From: Kutzneria buriramensis
GTDB taxonomy: Bacteria; Actinomycetota; Actinomycetes; Mycobacteriales; Pseudonocardiaceae
Reading direction: 5' to 3'
NCBI RefSeq assembly: GCF_003387475.1
Contig: NZ_QUNO01000009.1
Coordinates: 1 to 64,000, forward strand
Length of the DNA: 64,000 nucleotides
The position numbers and the translations under genes are program-made. How positions within the stretch are numbered: the first letter of the stretch is position 1; each line of letters begins with the position of its first letter. The notes below the pieces were generated by a model. The model ran no database searches. It saw only the letters and a program-made list of their open reading frames with translations, and was not told the origin of the DNA. Positions 7,044 to 15,736 of the stretch are shown piece by piece.

Positions 7044-9205
7044 GTTCTCGGCCTAATCTGGTTGGCCCGGTCCACCCAGGCGATGCGGTCGAGCCGGGTG
7101 GACGACTGCCGGGCCAGCGCCAGGTAGCAGCCCTCCATCCCCCGCCTCAGGTCTTCCGTCACGAGCCGCCGGCCCAGCACGGTGCCGCTGCCCGTGCCGG
7201 TGCGCGACCACTCGTAGGCGGCCTCCAGCAGCTCACGTTCGGCGTTCGTCCGCCGCACGTCGTCCAGTTCCAGCCCCGACAAACGGTTTCCGGCCAGCAC
7301 CAGGTCCACTTCGGACAGTTTGTCCGTCGCGATGCGCCCGCGAACGGCCGCCAGCTGCGCCACCAGGTAGTGGCTGGACGTCTCCGGCACCGACTCCAGC
7401 ACGTCCACCGCCTCGGCCCGGCGGCCGTCGGCCATCAGCACCCGTGCGAGGCCGAAGGCCGCGCTGAGGAAGCTGCGATCGGTGCGCCAGGCGAGCCGGT
7501 AGTAGCGGTCCGCGGCGGCGTTGTCGCCGGCGAGTTCGGCACAGGCGCCGATGGCCAGCTTCGGCGCGATCTCGCCGGGAACCAGGCCGTAGACCGCCTC
7601 GAACGACGCGCGGGCCAACGCCGGCTGGTTGCCGGCGAGTGACGCCAGGCCCCGATGCCATTCCACGCGCCAGTCGCCGGGCTCGATCTCGATGGCGTCG
7701 AGGGCCTTCCTGGCACCGTCGATGTCGCCGAGTTCGACACGGGCCCGCGCCAGCCGCAGTCCGACCTCGACACCCTTCACCTCGGCGTCGGCCAGCTCCT
7801 CGGCCAGCGCCGCCGGGTCGGTGAGGGTGATTCCCGCCAGGAACACCGTTCCAGGATCGTCGGCGTCCACTTTGGACACCGGCAGCGCCGCGGCGATCTC
7901 GGCGGCGGACGGCGGCCCGGACACGCCGAAGCTGCGCCGTTCGGCCGTGAACTCCACGGACAACCCGGGTCGCGGCTCGCCGTCCTCGGACGCCGCCACC
8001 TCGCGGAACACGCCCTCCAGCTGCTCACGCATCTCGCCGGCGGAGGCGAACCGCAGCGCCGGATCGCGATGCGTGGCCCGCAACAGCAGGCGGTGGAACG
8101 ACTCCTGCTCGGCCAGCAGCGGAACGGTGCCCGCGCTCGGCAGGGACTCCTGGTAGGCGTTGTGGAAGTCGAACGGGAAGGTCATCACGGCCAGCGAGCG
8201 GCCGACGGTGTAGAGGTCCGAGGACGGCGAGGGCAGCTCCTTGCCGACCTCCGGCGCCTGGTAGCCGACCGTGCCGTAGATCGGGCTCACCTGGTCGTCC
8301 ACGTGCCGCACCGCGCCGAGGTCGATCAGCTTGAGCTGGTCGCCGCCGTGGATCGCGTTGTCCGGCTTGAAATCGCAGTACACCAGGCCGCTGTCGTGCA
8401 GGTGCCCCAATGCCGGCAGCACCTTCAGCGTGTAGGCGATGGCCTGGGTGAGCGGCAGGCACGCGGTCGGGTCGCCGGCCTCGCGCAGCTGCTTGATCAC
8501 GTCCTTGATCGAGGTGCCGCCGACGTACTCCATCACGATGTAGCCGGTGCCGCTGTGCTCCACGAAGTTGAAGATCCGCACGATGGTCGGGTGCTCCACC
8601 TCGGCCAGGAACCGCGTCTCGGCGACCGCCGCGGCCATCGCGTCCGCGTCGCCGGAGTCGAGCAGGCCCTTGAGCACCACCCAGCGGTCGGCGACCGCGT
8701 GGTCCAACGCCAGGTAGATCCAGCCCAGGCCGCCGTGCGCGAGGCAGCCGAGCACCTCGTACTGGCCCTGCACCAGCTCGCCCTGCGCGAGCTTCGGCAC
8801 GAACGAGAACTGGTGCCCGCATTTGGGGCAGAAGCCCTCGGTGCGGCCGGGCCGATCGTCCCTGCCCCGCCCCACCTTCTCCCCGCAGCTGCTGCAGAAC
8901 CGTTTGCTCTCCGGCACGGTGGGGTCGACCAGCACGGCGTCGCGGGGATCGCGGCGAGGCACGCTCGGGATCTCCACCACGCCCTCGCCGAGGCGTTCCC
9001 GTGTGCGCGACCGGGTCGAGCTGTGCGTGGATCGCGACGACGTGGTGGCGCCCGTCGGCGTGCTCCACGAGGTCAACGTCCCTGTCGCCGTGGACCGCGT
9101 CGACACCGGCGTCGGGGCCGAGGTTGTCGCGGCCAGGCCGCACGTGTCGCAGAAGCCGTCTTCGTCGATCGTGCCGCCACAGCCGGCGCGTGCGCAGGAC
9201 GTCAT
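7034..9205 (-). CDS. pknG: PknG-type serine/threonine protein kinase with TPR domain
   Basis: A 723-residue protein with the full PknG layout: an N-terminal zinc-binding segment (CARAGCGG...CDTCG), a rubredoxin-like pair (CSSCG...CPKCG, about residues 98-130), a kinase domain, and a C-terminal TPR region of helical pairs. The kinase keeps the ATP lysine (VVLKGL), but the catalytic loop reads YCDFKPDN rather than HRD and the DFG is DLG (LIDLGAVRHV), both typical of PknG. In mycobacteria and corynebacteria PknG controls glutamate/2-oxoglutarate metabolism through an FHA protein and is governed by GlnX/GlnH. Here glnH and glnX lie upstream in the same operon, which strongly supports the assignment. 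It starts at ATG 9205, overlapping the coiled-coil gene by ATGA. Confidence 0.95.
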   Translation of the reverse strand: MTSCARAGCGGTIDEDGFCDTCGLAATTSAPTPVSTRSTATGTLTSWSTPTGATTSSRSTHSSTRSRTRERLGEGVVEIPSVPRRDPRDAVLVDPTVPESKRFCSSCGEKVGRGRDDRPGRTEGFCPKCGHQFSFVPKLAQGELVQGQYEVLGCLAHGGLGWIYLALDHAVADRWVVLKGLLDSGDADAMAAAVAETRFLAEVEHPTIVRIFNFVEHSGTGYIVMEYVGGTSIKDVIKQLREAGDPTACLPLTQAIAYTLKVLPALGHLHDSGLVYCDFKPDNAIHGGDQLKLIDLGAVRHVDDQVSPIYGTVGYQAPEVGKELPSPSSDLYTVGRSLAVMTFPFDFHNAYQESLPSAGTVPLLAEQESFHRLLLRATHRDPALRFASAGEMREQLEGVFREVAASEDGEPRPGLSVEFTAERRSFGVSGPPSAAEIAAALPVSKVDADDPGTVFLAGITLTDPAALAEELADAEVKGVEVGLRLARARVELGDIDGARKALDAIEIEPGDWRVEWHRGLASLAGNQPALARASFEAVYGLVPGEIAPKLAIGACAELAGDNAAADRYYRLAWRTDRSFLSAAFGLARVLMADGRRAEAVDVLESVPETSSHYLVAQLAAVRGRIATDKLSEVDLVLAGNRLSGLELDDVRRTNAERELLEAAYEWSRTGTGSGTVLGRRLVTEDLRRGMEGCYLALARQSSTRLDRIAWVDRANQIRPRTWF

Positions 9206-10296
9206 CGCCCCTCCCGTCGAGCCTGGAGCGCTTCCTGGTACCGCTTGACCGCCCGGGTGGCGGCCGCCAGGTCGCACGGGATCGTGTACAGCAGGACGCG
9301 GGCTTCCCGGTGCACCGCAAGGAGATCCAGGTCCTCGGCGTACCCGAGGGTCCTGGCCTTGGCGTGGTAGGCGTCGAGCCGGCCCCGCAGTTCGAGCCGC
9401 CGGTCGAGCAGCCCGGTGGCCGAGGCCAGCCGGTCCCGGGAGTCGGCCAGGGCCTCGCCGGCGTCGCCGCGGAGGTCGTCCAGGGCGGTCGCGAGTTCCC
9501 GCAGCTGCCCGGAAAGCGTTGGCAGGCCGGCGAGCCGGGACCGCAGCGCCGGCACCGGATCCGTCAGCGGGGCCAGCCCCGGCGAGGCGATCTTCTCCAG
9601 CACCGTCACGTGCGCGGCCCGGATCTTCGTGCCCACCTCGGCGATCTCGTCGATCAGGGCGCCGAGCCGTTCCAGCTGCTCCGTCAGGGAATCCCGGGCC
9701 GCGGCCAGCGCCGTCAGGTCCGTCTGCACGGCGGCGATCCGCTCCGTGAGCTCGCGTCCCGGGGCGGGGGCGGCCAGTGGATCGGCGGCGAGACGGTTGC
9801 GGACCCTGGTGAGCTCGTCGGCGATCCGGTCGAGGTCGGGCTCCTCGACGCCGAGCGACTCCGCGAACGTCCGGGCGGCACGGAGGTCGGTGTCGAGCGG
9901 GTCGAGCTCGTCGATCCCCTTGCGCCAGGCCGCCTCTACGGCGTCGAGCAGCTCCGTCACCATGGTGCAGGCCGTGTCCATCAGCGCCGACAGGCTCGAG
10001 AGCTTGCCGATCTGCGCGGTCAGCTCCGTCAGTTCGGCGTCGCCGGGCCGGGACCGGCGGGCTCGCACCGCACGGGCCTGTTCGAGCAGCGTGCGGTGCG
10101 TCGAGAAGTCGTCCCACAGCCCACCGAGCGCGAGGCCGGCCACACCCCAGCGCTGCTCGGTGACGCCGGTCAGCGCGCCGCCGGCCAGCAGCTGATGGCC
10201 GGGGCGATCCTCCATGGCCACCAGCGCCTGGGCGATCCGGTCGCTGTCCGCGCCGAGCCGTTCTAGCGCGTGATCCACGTCGTCGACGGTGAGCAT
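9202..10296 (-). CDS. Coiled-coil protein of the pknG operon, function unknown
   Basis: A 364-residue, almost wholly alpha-helical, Ala/Leu/Arg/Glu-rich soluble protein with no signal peptide or membrane segment. Long heptad-like stretches (for example the region around SLTEQLERLGALIDEIAEVG) suggest extended coiled coil. I recognise no catalytic motif. It is inserted between glnH and pknG, with 4-bp overlap to pknG and 6 bp from glnH, so it is certainly co-expressed. The glnX-glnH-pknG order known from corynebacteria has no such gene, so this may be an adaptor between the membrane sensor and the kinase. That role is inference only. Confidence 0.75.
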   Translation of the reverse strand: MLTVDDVDHALERLGADSDRIAQALVAMEDRPGHQLLAGGALTGVTEQRWGVAGLALGGLWDDFSTHRTLLEQARAVRARRSRPGDAELTELTAQIGKLSSLSALMDTACTMVTELLDAVEAAWRKGIDELDPLDTDLRAARTFAESLGVEEPDLDRIADELTRVRNRLAADPLAAPAPGRELTERIAAVQTDLTALAAARDSLTEQLERLGALIDEIAEVGTKIRAAHVTVLEKIASPGLAPLTDPVPALRSRLAGLPTLSGQLRELATALDDLRGDAGEALADSRDRLASATGLLDRRLELRGRLDAYHAKARTLGYAEDLDLLAVHREARVLLYTIPCDLAAATRAVKRYQEALQARREGR

Positions 10297-10302
10297 GGGC
10301 CA

Positions 10303-11271
10303 TCAGTCCCGGTACTGCGGCGTCGGCGGCGCGGGCGTGGCGCCGGGCAGCAGGCTGCCCAGCCAGCGCTGGTAGGACGCGGTCCACGTGCCGTTGGACT
10401 CGACGTTCTGCAGCACCCCGTTGACGAACCGGACGAAGTCCTGGTTCTGCAAGGGAATCGCCATGCCGTAGGGCTCGTCGGCCAGCGGCGCGCCGACGAC
10501 CTTCGTGTACTGGTCCTGCGCCGCCATGCCCGCGAGGATCACGTCGTCGGTCGACACGGCGTCCACCTGACCCTGCTGGAGCATGACCAGGCAGTCGGTC
10601 CAGTCCGACACCGACACGGGCACCGGCTTGGCCGGCAGCGCCGCGACGGCCGCCAGCGAGGTGGATCCCTTGGTGGCGCACACCTTCTTGCCGCCGAGCG
10701 CGGCCGGGCCGTCGATCGTCGAGTTCTGCTTGACCAGGATCCGCTGCTTGGCGTCGTAGTAGACGGCGGAGAAGCCGACCTGCTTGAGCCGGTCGCAGGT
10801 GATGGTCATGGTCCGCACCACGATGTCCACGTCGCCGTTCTGGAGCGCCGGGATCCGCTGGTCGGACGTGAGGACCTTGAGCTGGACCGCGTTCGGGTCA
10901 CCGAGCAGGGCCTGCGCGACGGCCCGCGCCATGTCGATGTCGAAGCCCTGGATCTGGCCCGTGGCCGGGTCACGGAAGCCCATGTGGAACGTGTTCTGGT
11001 CGACGCCGACGATCAGCCGGCCGCGCTGGGCGATCTTCGCCATCGTCGACCCGGCCGGCATCTGACCGGGCGCCGGCAACGGGTTGGGCGGCCGCAGGCT
11101 GGCCACCGGATCGGTGCACTGCTCGGCGGCCGCGGCGGGCGGCGCGGCCCCCACGCTCGCGTTGCCCGGCAACGGCTCCTGCGCCGGCACGGTCGGGATC
11201 ACGGTGGTGGAGACCGAGGCGCAGCCGGACAACGTCAGTGCGGCGGCGAGTACCACGAGCGCGCGTTTCAT
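10303..11271 (-). CDS. glnH: GlnH-like solute-binding lipoprotein
   Basis: A 322-residue extracytoplasmic binding protein of the family 3 (amino-acid) type. It has a lipoprotein signal (ALTLSGCASV, acylated Cys about residue 17), a disordered Pro/Ala linker to about residue 65, then the binding domain opening with GRLIVGVDQNTFHMGF and containing GFDIDMARAVAQALLG and DVDIVVRTMTIT. No ABC permease or ATPase is adjacent, so it is a sensor subunit rather than an importer. In mycobacteria GlnH binds aspartate/glutamate and signals through GlnX to PknG; the same operon partners are present here. Start and the glnX stop overlap by ATGA. Confidence 0.9.
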   Translation of the reverse strand: MKRALVVLAAALTLSGCASVSTTVIPTVPAQEPLPGNASVGAAPPAAAAEQCTDPVASLRPPNPLPAPGQMPAGSTMAKIAQRGRLIVGVDQNTFHMGFRDPATGQIQGFDIDMARAVAQALLGDPNAVQLKVLTSDQRIPALQNGDVDIVVRTMTITCDRLKQVGFSAVYYDAKQRILVKQNSTIDGPAALGGKKVCATKGSTSLAAVAALPAKPVPVSVSDWTDCLVMLQQGQVDAVSTDDVILAGMAAQDQYTKVVGAPLADEPYGMAIPLQNQDFVRFVNGVLQNVESNGTWTASYQRWLGSLLPGATPAPPTPQYRD

Positions 11272-12566
11272 CGGTAGTCCCTGAGTCGTCGCCAGATGCC
11301 GGCCCCCGCGCCGGCGGCCGTCAGCACCGACAGCACCGCCACCACCACGACGACCCCGTTGAGCGCGCCGCCGGCGTCGGCCACCTTCTGGTTGAAGGCC
11401 GCCCTGGTCTGGTCGATGGCGTCCCGCAGGTCGCCGTCGAGCTTGTCGAAGGCCGTCGCGGCACTGTCCGTGCCGGTGCCGATCGCGACCGTCACCGCGC
11501 CGCCGTAGTCGCCGGAATCGTCGGCCTTGCGCAGCTTTGCGTGCGCGGCGGTCCACGCCGCGTGGTCGCTCCTGGCCGCGTCGATCTTCGCCCGGACCTT
11601 GTCGTCGGTGGCCTGTGTGCCGGCCTTGGCGAGCAGGTCGCCGAGATGCTTGTCCACCTGCGTGTAGTCCGTCTGGTACGCCTGGCCGGCGCCGCGGGCG
11701 ACCAGCGTCAGCGTCTCGTCCGACCGTGCGGCCAGCGTGGCGATCCTGGCCGCCGCCAACGTGTCCACCTGTGCCGAGCCGTCGCGCTGGCTCGCGCTGA
11801 TGTCCCCCATCACCGCGATGCCGGCGACCATCACCCACAGCAGGGCCACCAACGCCGCCGCCGTCGCGCCCAGCAGGCCCACGTTGAACACGCGATTCGT
11901 CCGGCGGTACAAGGTGATCTGCGCCGCGACGAGCAGGCCCAGAACCGCCAGCCCCAGCAGAAGTTCGAGGATCGGGAAGGAGCCCGCGCCGTCCTGGTCG
12001 TCGGTGACCTGCCCGGTTTCGGTGCGGTACAGGTCCTGCGCCGCGGGTAACAGGCGCGTCCGCATCAGCGTGGACGCCTCCCGCTGATAGGCCGCGCCGA
12101 GCGGCAGCCCCTGCTGGTTGTCCGCCCGCGCCGTCTCCACGAGGCCCGCGTACACCGGCAGCTGCTCGGACAACGTCGCCAGCGTGCTGCCGGAAGCCGT
12201 GACATCGCCCGGATCCCGCGCCGCCACGGCGACCGCCAGCGTTCCGGACGCCTGCGCGATGTCCGCTTCGTACCGTCGACGGGTCGCGGTCGGTTCCAGG
12301 CCGCCGGACAGGAAGGCGCCGGTCGCCGTGGCGTCCGCGTCCGACAGCGATCGGTAGATCTGCTCCGCCGCCACGCTCAGTGGCCCCGTGCGTGCGGCGA
12401 GGTCATCCACCGCCTGCACGCGACTCTGCACGCCGAGGCCCGTCAGCGCGCCGGCCAGCAACGCCACCAGGATCAGGACCAGCGCGAACCCGCCCAGGAC
12501 GCCGGGCGTCGTCCCGGCCAGCCCCGCGAGCCCGCGCCCCCGTCTGTCCGCCTCGACGAGCGTCAT
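11268..12566 (-). CDS. glnX: GlnX-like four-helix membrane sensor
   Basis: A 432-residue integral membrane protein with four predicted transmembrane helices (around residues 22-46, 198-218, 226-250 and 403-425) flanking two extracytoplasmic helical domains. Both outer domains look like four-helix-bundle sensory domains. This topology, and its place as first gene before a glnH-like lipoprotein and pknG, matches GlnX, which transmits the GlnH ligand signal across the membrane to PknG. The ATG at 12566 follows an AG-rich stretch (GGAAGGGAGGCAGGGGG). This is the promoter-proximal gene of a seven-gene operon of 8.3 kb. Confidence 0.85.
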   Translation of the reverse strand: MTLVEADRRGRGLAGLAGTTPGVLGGFALVLILVALLAGALTGLGVQSRVQAVDDLAARTGPLSVAAEQIYRSLSDADATATGAFLSGGLEPTATRRRYEADIAQASGTLAVAVAARDPGDVTASGSTLATLSEQLPVYAGLVETARADNQQGLPLGAAYQREASTLMRTRLLPAAQDLYRTETGQVTDDQDGAGSFPILELLLGLAVLGLLVAAQITLYRRTNRVFNVGLLGATAAALVALLWVMVAGIAVMGDISASQRDGSAQVDTLAAARIATLAARSDETLTLVARGAGQAYQTDYTQVDKHLGDLLAKAGTQATDDKVRAKIDAARSDHAAWTAAHAKLRKADDSGDYGGAVTVAIGTGTDSAATAFDKLDGDLRDAIDQTRAAFNQKVADAGGALNGVVVVVAVLSVLTAAGAGAGIWRRLRDYR

Positions 12567-12711
12567 CGCGCCACCCCCTGCCTCCCTTCCAGACTGCCAC
12601 GAGTACGGGGGCGGCTGTGTGTCGTTTGACCTTGACTTAGTGTTCGGCCGGAACTGTCAGACCCACCGGTTAGGGTCGGCAGGACCGATCGACACCACCA
12701 GGACGGACGCC

Positions 12712-13137
12712 GTGGAACTCACCTCGCACCTCTCGCCCGCCGACCGCGAGCGGGTCGATGCCCGGCTGCGCAGCAACCTGATCGCCTGGCTGACCACCGT
12801 CCGGCCGGACGGGCAGCCGACCAGCGTCCCGGTGTGGTTCCTGGTCCGCGAGGACGGCACCGTCCTGGTCTACAGCCGCGCCGGCAACCCGAAGCTGCGC
12901 AACATCGCGGCCAACCCCAGGGTCAGCCTCACCCTCGACGTCACCGACATCGGCCGCAACGTCGTCCGCATCGAGGGCACCGCGGCACAGGTCCACGACC
13001 AGCCCGCCCCGGACAAGGAGCCCGCCTACCTCGCGAAGTACACCGAGCGCATGGCGGCCATGTTCGAGACCCCCGAGCAGTTCGCCGCGATCTTCACCAC
13101 CGCGATCGTCATCACGCCGACCAAGCTGCGGGTCTGA
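12712..13137 (+). CDS. PPOX-class (F420-dependent-type) oxidoreductase
   Basis: A 141-residue split-barrel flavin/F420-binding protein. Typical elements are AWLTTVRPDGQPTSVPVWF, VLVYSRAGNPKLRNIAANP and VSLTLDVTD, as in the small actinobacterial pyridoxamine-phosphate-oxidase-like F420 reductases (Rv3369 type). These reduce small substrates with F420H2 or bind it; the substrate is unknown. The GTG at 12712 is chosen because AGGA lies about 9 bases upstream; the longer open frame runs into non-coding sequence. It diverges from glnX and ends 7 bp from the convergent NmrA-like gene. Confidence 0.85.
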   Translation: MELTSHLSPADRERVDARLRSNLIAWLTTVRPDGQPTSVPVWFLVREDGTVLVYSRAGNPKLRNIAANPRVSLTLDVTDIGRNVVRIEGTAAQVHDQPAPDKEPAYLAKYTERMAAMFETPEQFAAIFTTAIVITPTKLRV

Positions 13138-13144
13138 CGGCGCC

Positions 13145-14047
13145 TCAGGCCGGGACGAAGTACGGGCCGCTGGCGTCGAACGCGGAGCGGTTGGCCGCGA
13201 CGAACTGCTCCACCGACTGCGGGATCCGGTCGCCGACCTTCTCCACGACGTCGTTGGTGCCGGCGAACACGCCGTGCTGGTAGTCGACGGCGACGTTGCC
13301 GAGGTGCTGCACCAGGTGCGTGGGGAGGCCGCGGCGGGTCATGGCCGCGGCGAACTCCTCGACGCTGATCGGCTCGTAGTGCACCGGGATGCCCAGCGTG
13401 GCGGACATCGTCCGGGCGATGTCGTGATGATCCGATTCCACCGGGCCGTGCAGGGTGTAGGCGGCGCGGTCGTGCGGCGCGGGGTCGGTCAGCACCGAAG
13501 CGATCACGTACGCCTGGTCGACGGAGGCGATCGGCGCGTGCCGGCCGTCGCCGAACGGCAGCCGGAGGTAGCCCTCGCCGTCCCGCAGCTCCCACCAGGT
13601 CGTCAGCCACTCGGCGAAGAACGTCGGCCGCACGTGGGTGACGAGCAGGTCGGTGCGGTCGAGGAGCCGCTCGCACAGCCAGTGCTGCCGCGCGGCCTTG
13701 CTGCCGGCCTCCCGGCGGGCGGAGATCTGCGACATGTTGACCACTGACCGGACGCCGGCCTCGGTCGCCGCCTGGGCGAAGATCATCGTGGCATCGGCCA
13801 GGCCCGGCCGGATCGGGTAGCACAGGTAGGCGCCGGACACCCCGCGCATCGCGGCGCTGACGCCGTCGAGGTCGAGCAGGTCCGTGTAGACCACCTCGGC
13901 GCCGGCGGCGGTCAGCCGCTGGGACCGCTCGTCCTCCCGATGCGCCACCGCCCGTACGCGATACCCGCGCTCCAGCAGGACGTCGACCGTCGCACCGCCG
14001 GTCTTGCCGGTCGCGCCGGTCACCAGGAACAGCCTGTCGTCGCTCAT
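13145..14047 (-). CDS. NmrA-like NAD(P)-binding protein
   Basis: A 300-residue atypical short-chain dehydrogenase of the NmrA/QOR2-like group. The Rossmann motif is GATGKTGG near the N-terminus, followed by RVRAVAHREDERSQRL, the region that reads the cofactor phosphate. There is no YxxxK catalytic pair in the expected place, as in NmrA proteins, which are often redox sensors. The ATG at 14047 overlaps the upstream SDR stop by one base (TGATG); two GTG codons just upstream are alternatives. It is cotranscribed with the SDR gene and so falls under the HxlR-type operators at 14834-14880. Confidence 0.85.
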   Translation of the reverse strand: MSDDRLFLVTGATGKTGGATVDVLLERGYRVRAVAHREDERSQRLTAAGAEVVYTDLLDLDGVSAAMRGVSGAYLCYPIRPGLADATMIFAQAATEAGVRSVVNMSQISARREAGSKAARQHWLCERLLDRTDLLVTHVRPTFFAEWLTTWWELRDGEGYLRLPFGDGRHAPIASVDQAYVIASVLTDPAPHDRAAYTLHGPVESDHHDIARTMSATLGIPVHYEPISVEEFAAAMTRRGLPTHLVQHLGNVAVDYQHGVFAGTNDVVEKVGDRIPQSVEQFVAANRSAFDASGPYFVPA

Positions 14048-14814
14048 CACCACTCCAGTTCCACGGGCAGGTAGGGGACGGAATCCGGGGCTTCCTTGCG
14101 GGCCTTCAACGCCCGCTCCGCCGGGGCGCCGGCCGGCACCCGCAGCGGCGGTTCGGGATGTTCGACCGTGTCCGCCACGACGGCCGCCACCTCCTCCGGC
14201 GTCACGGCCTCGCCGCGCAGCGCGCCGAGCTGCCGGTACAGCGGCAGGTAGGGATCGTCATCGGCGAAGAACGACTGGGCCTCGGCGGCACCGTCAGTGG
14301 CGACGGCCCCGGGTTGAACGATGCTCACCTTCACGCCGAAGTGTCCGGCCTCCAACGCCAGTCCCTCGGCGATCGCCTCCAGCGCCCACTTGCTCGCGCC
14401 GTACGGGGCGATGATCGGCAACACCATCCGCCCCTGGATGCTGGATACGAACACCAGCCGCCCGGAACCCCGCTGGCGCATCGCCGGCAGCAGGCCCTGG
14501 ACTACACGCAGCGCGCCGAAGGTGTTGAGCCGGAACAGTTCCTCGACGGCCGCCAGCGGCACGCTCTCCAGCGGCGCGCGGACGGTGGCGCCGGCGTTGC
14601 TGACCAGCACGTCGATCTCACCGGCGGCCCGGACGGCGGCGTCGACGCCGGCCTGGTCGGTCACGTCGAGCGCCAGCCGCTGATCGACGGGCAGGTCGGC
14701 CAGCGCCTCCGGGCGGCGGGCGGTGGCCACGACGCGATGACCCCGGTCGGCCAACTCGACGGCGATGGCGCGGCCGATGCCCCGGGACGCCCCGGTGACG
14801 AGCACGGACGTCAT
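14047..14814 (-). CDS. Short-chain dehydrogenase/reductase
   Basis: A 255-residue classical SDR. The cofactor motif is TGASRGIG (7-14), the NAG motif lies at 73-75 (SNAG), and the catalytic residues are Ser124/125, Tyr138 and Lys142 (YGASK). Arg33 and Arg34 after the second beta strand (ATARRPEA) favour NADPH. The substrate is unknown. It diverges from the patatin gene over an 87-bp region holding two copies of the HxlR-type operator, so it probably responds to that regulator together with the NmrA-like gene. Confidence 0.92.
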   Translation of the reverse strand: MTSVLVTGASRGIGRAIAVELADRGHRVVATARRPEALADLPVDQRLALDVTDQAGVDAAVRAAGEIDVLVSNAGATVRAPLESVPLAAVEELFRLNTFGALRVVQGLLPAMRQRGSGRLVFVSSIQGRMVLPIIAPYGASKWALEAIAEGLALEAGHFGVKVSIVQPGAVATDGAAEAQSFFADDDPYLPLYRQLGALRGEAVTPEEVAAVVADTVEHPEPPLRVPAGAPAERALKARKEAPDSVPYLPVELEW

Positions 14815-14833
14815 GCCGAACCTCCTCGTCTCA

Positions 14834-14880
14834 GTTCAGTGATTGAACCAACCGTAGCACAAGTGGTTCAATGACCGAAC
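14834..14880. promoter_or_regulatory. Two operator copies for the HxlR-type regulator
   Basis: GTTCAGTGATTGAAC (14834-14848) and GTTCAATGACCGAAC (14866-14880) are two 15-bp near-palindromes, centres 32 bp apart, between the divergent SDR and patatin genes. A third copy lies before the HxlR gene at 15702. The derived consensus is GTTCAGTGACTGAAC. HxlR dimers bind such inverted repeats, so both transcripts are probably controlled from here. Confidence 0.75.
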
Positions 14881-14901
14881 TATTCGAGGTGAGGCAGGAA
14901 C

Positions 14902-15714
14902 ATGAACGCTCTGGTACTGGGCGGCGGCGGGCCCGTCGGCGCCGCGTGGACGGCGGCGCTGCTGCACGGGCTGGTGTCCGCCGGCCTCCCGCTGGCCGAA
15001 TCCGACGTGGTGCTGGGCACCTCCGCCGGCTCCCTGGTGGGCGCCTGGCTGACCATGCGCCCCGGCGATCTGGCGACCGTGCCTGACCGGATGCGCCGAC
15101 GCGCCGCATGGCACGCCGGCAACGCCAAGTCCGGCCACGGCGACCGAAGCCTGATGGGCCGCGCACTGGCGAAGACCGAGCCCGCGGTGAGCATCGCCAA
15201 GGCGGCGGCCCAGGCGTTCCCGCCGATCTCCGCCGAGCAAGCACAGGCGATGTGGCAGGCCGACCTGCCCGACGACCCCTGGCCGCCGAGTCTGCGGGTG
15301 GCGTCGGTGAACGGCGGCACCGGTCTCGCGCATCTCTGGTCGGCGGCCGACGGCATCCCGCTCGCCGTCGCGGTGGCGTCCTCGACGGCCGCGCCCGGCG
15401 TCGCCCCGCCGGTCGCCCTGGGCGACGAGTTCTGGGTGGACGGCGGTGTGCGTTCCGGCACCAACGCCGACCTGATCGACGTACCCGGCAACGTGCTCGT
15501 CGCGACGGCACTGGCCGGCGATGATCTCGCCCGCGAGGAGGCGGTCCTCGTCGAGCGCGGGCACAGCGTGCGGATCGTCACCCCGACGCCGTTCTTCCGG
15601 GTCGTCACCGATCTCCTCGATCCCGGCCTCATCGACGCCGCCGCGGCCGTCGGCGCGAGCCAGGCCGCGGACATCGCCGCCGACATGGGGAAATGGTGGC
15701 AGTACAGTGACTGA
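14902..15714 (+). CDS. Patatin-like phospholipase
   Basis: A 270-residue patatin-fold hydrolase. It has the oxyanion-hole glycine run GGGGPVG at residues 7-13, the nucleophile elbow G-T-S41-A-G, and the catalytic aspartate in the DGG motif (FWVDGGVRSGTNADL). The Ser-Asp dyad hydrolyses acyl esters of lipids; the natural substrate is unknown. No signal peptide. The ATG at 14902 has GAGG 11 bases upstream. It is followed 22 bp later by the HxlR regulator gene, and its stop lies within the third operator copy. Confidence 0.9.
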   Translation: MNALVLGGGGPVGAAWTAALLHGLVSAGLPLAESDVVLGTSAGSLVGAWLTMRPGDLATVPDRMRRRAAWHAGNAKSGHGDRSLMGRALAKTEPAVSIAKAAAQAFPPISAEQAQAMWQADLPDDPWPPSLRVASVNGGTGLAHLWSAADGIPLAVAVASSTAAPGVAPPVALGDEFWVDGGVRSGTNADLIDVPGNVLVATALAGDDLAREEAVLVERGHSVRIVTPTPFFRVVTDLLDPGLIDAAAAVGASQAADIAADMGKWWQYSD

Positions 15715-15716
15715 AC
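15702..15716. promoter_or_regulatory. Third HxlR-type operator, upstream of the regulator gene
   Basis: GTACAGTGACTGAAC is the same 15-bp near-palindrome as the two copies at 14834 and 14866. It sits 20 bp before the HxlR start and overlaps the patatin stop codon, which suggests autoregulation. Confidence 0.7.
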
Positions 15717-15736
15717 TGTTCGGGTAGGCTGGGAAC

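Noticed and set aside
10270-11277. Plus-strand frame opposite glnH
   Set aside because: Antisense shadow; the minus frame has a lipoprotein signal and a binding-protein domain.
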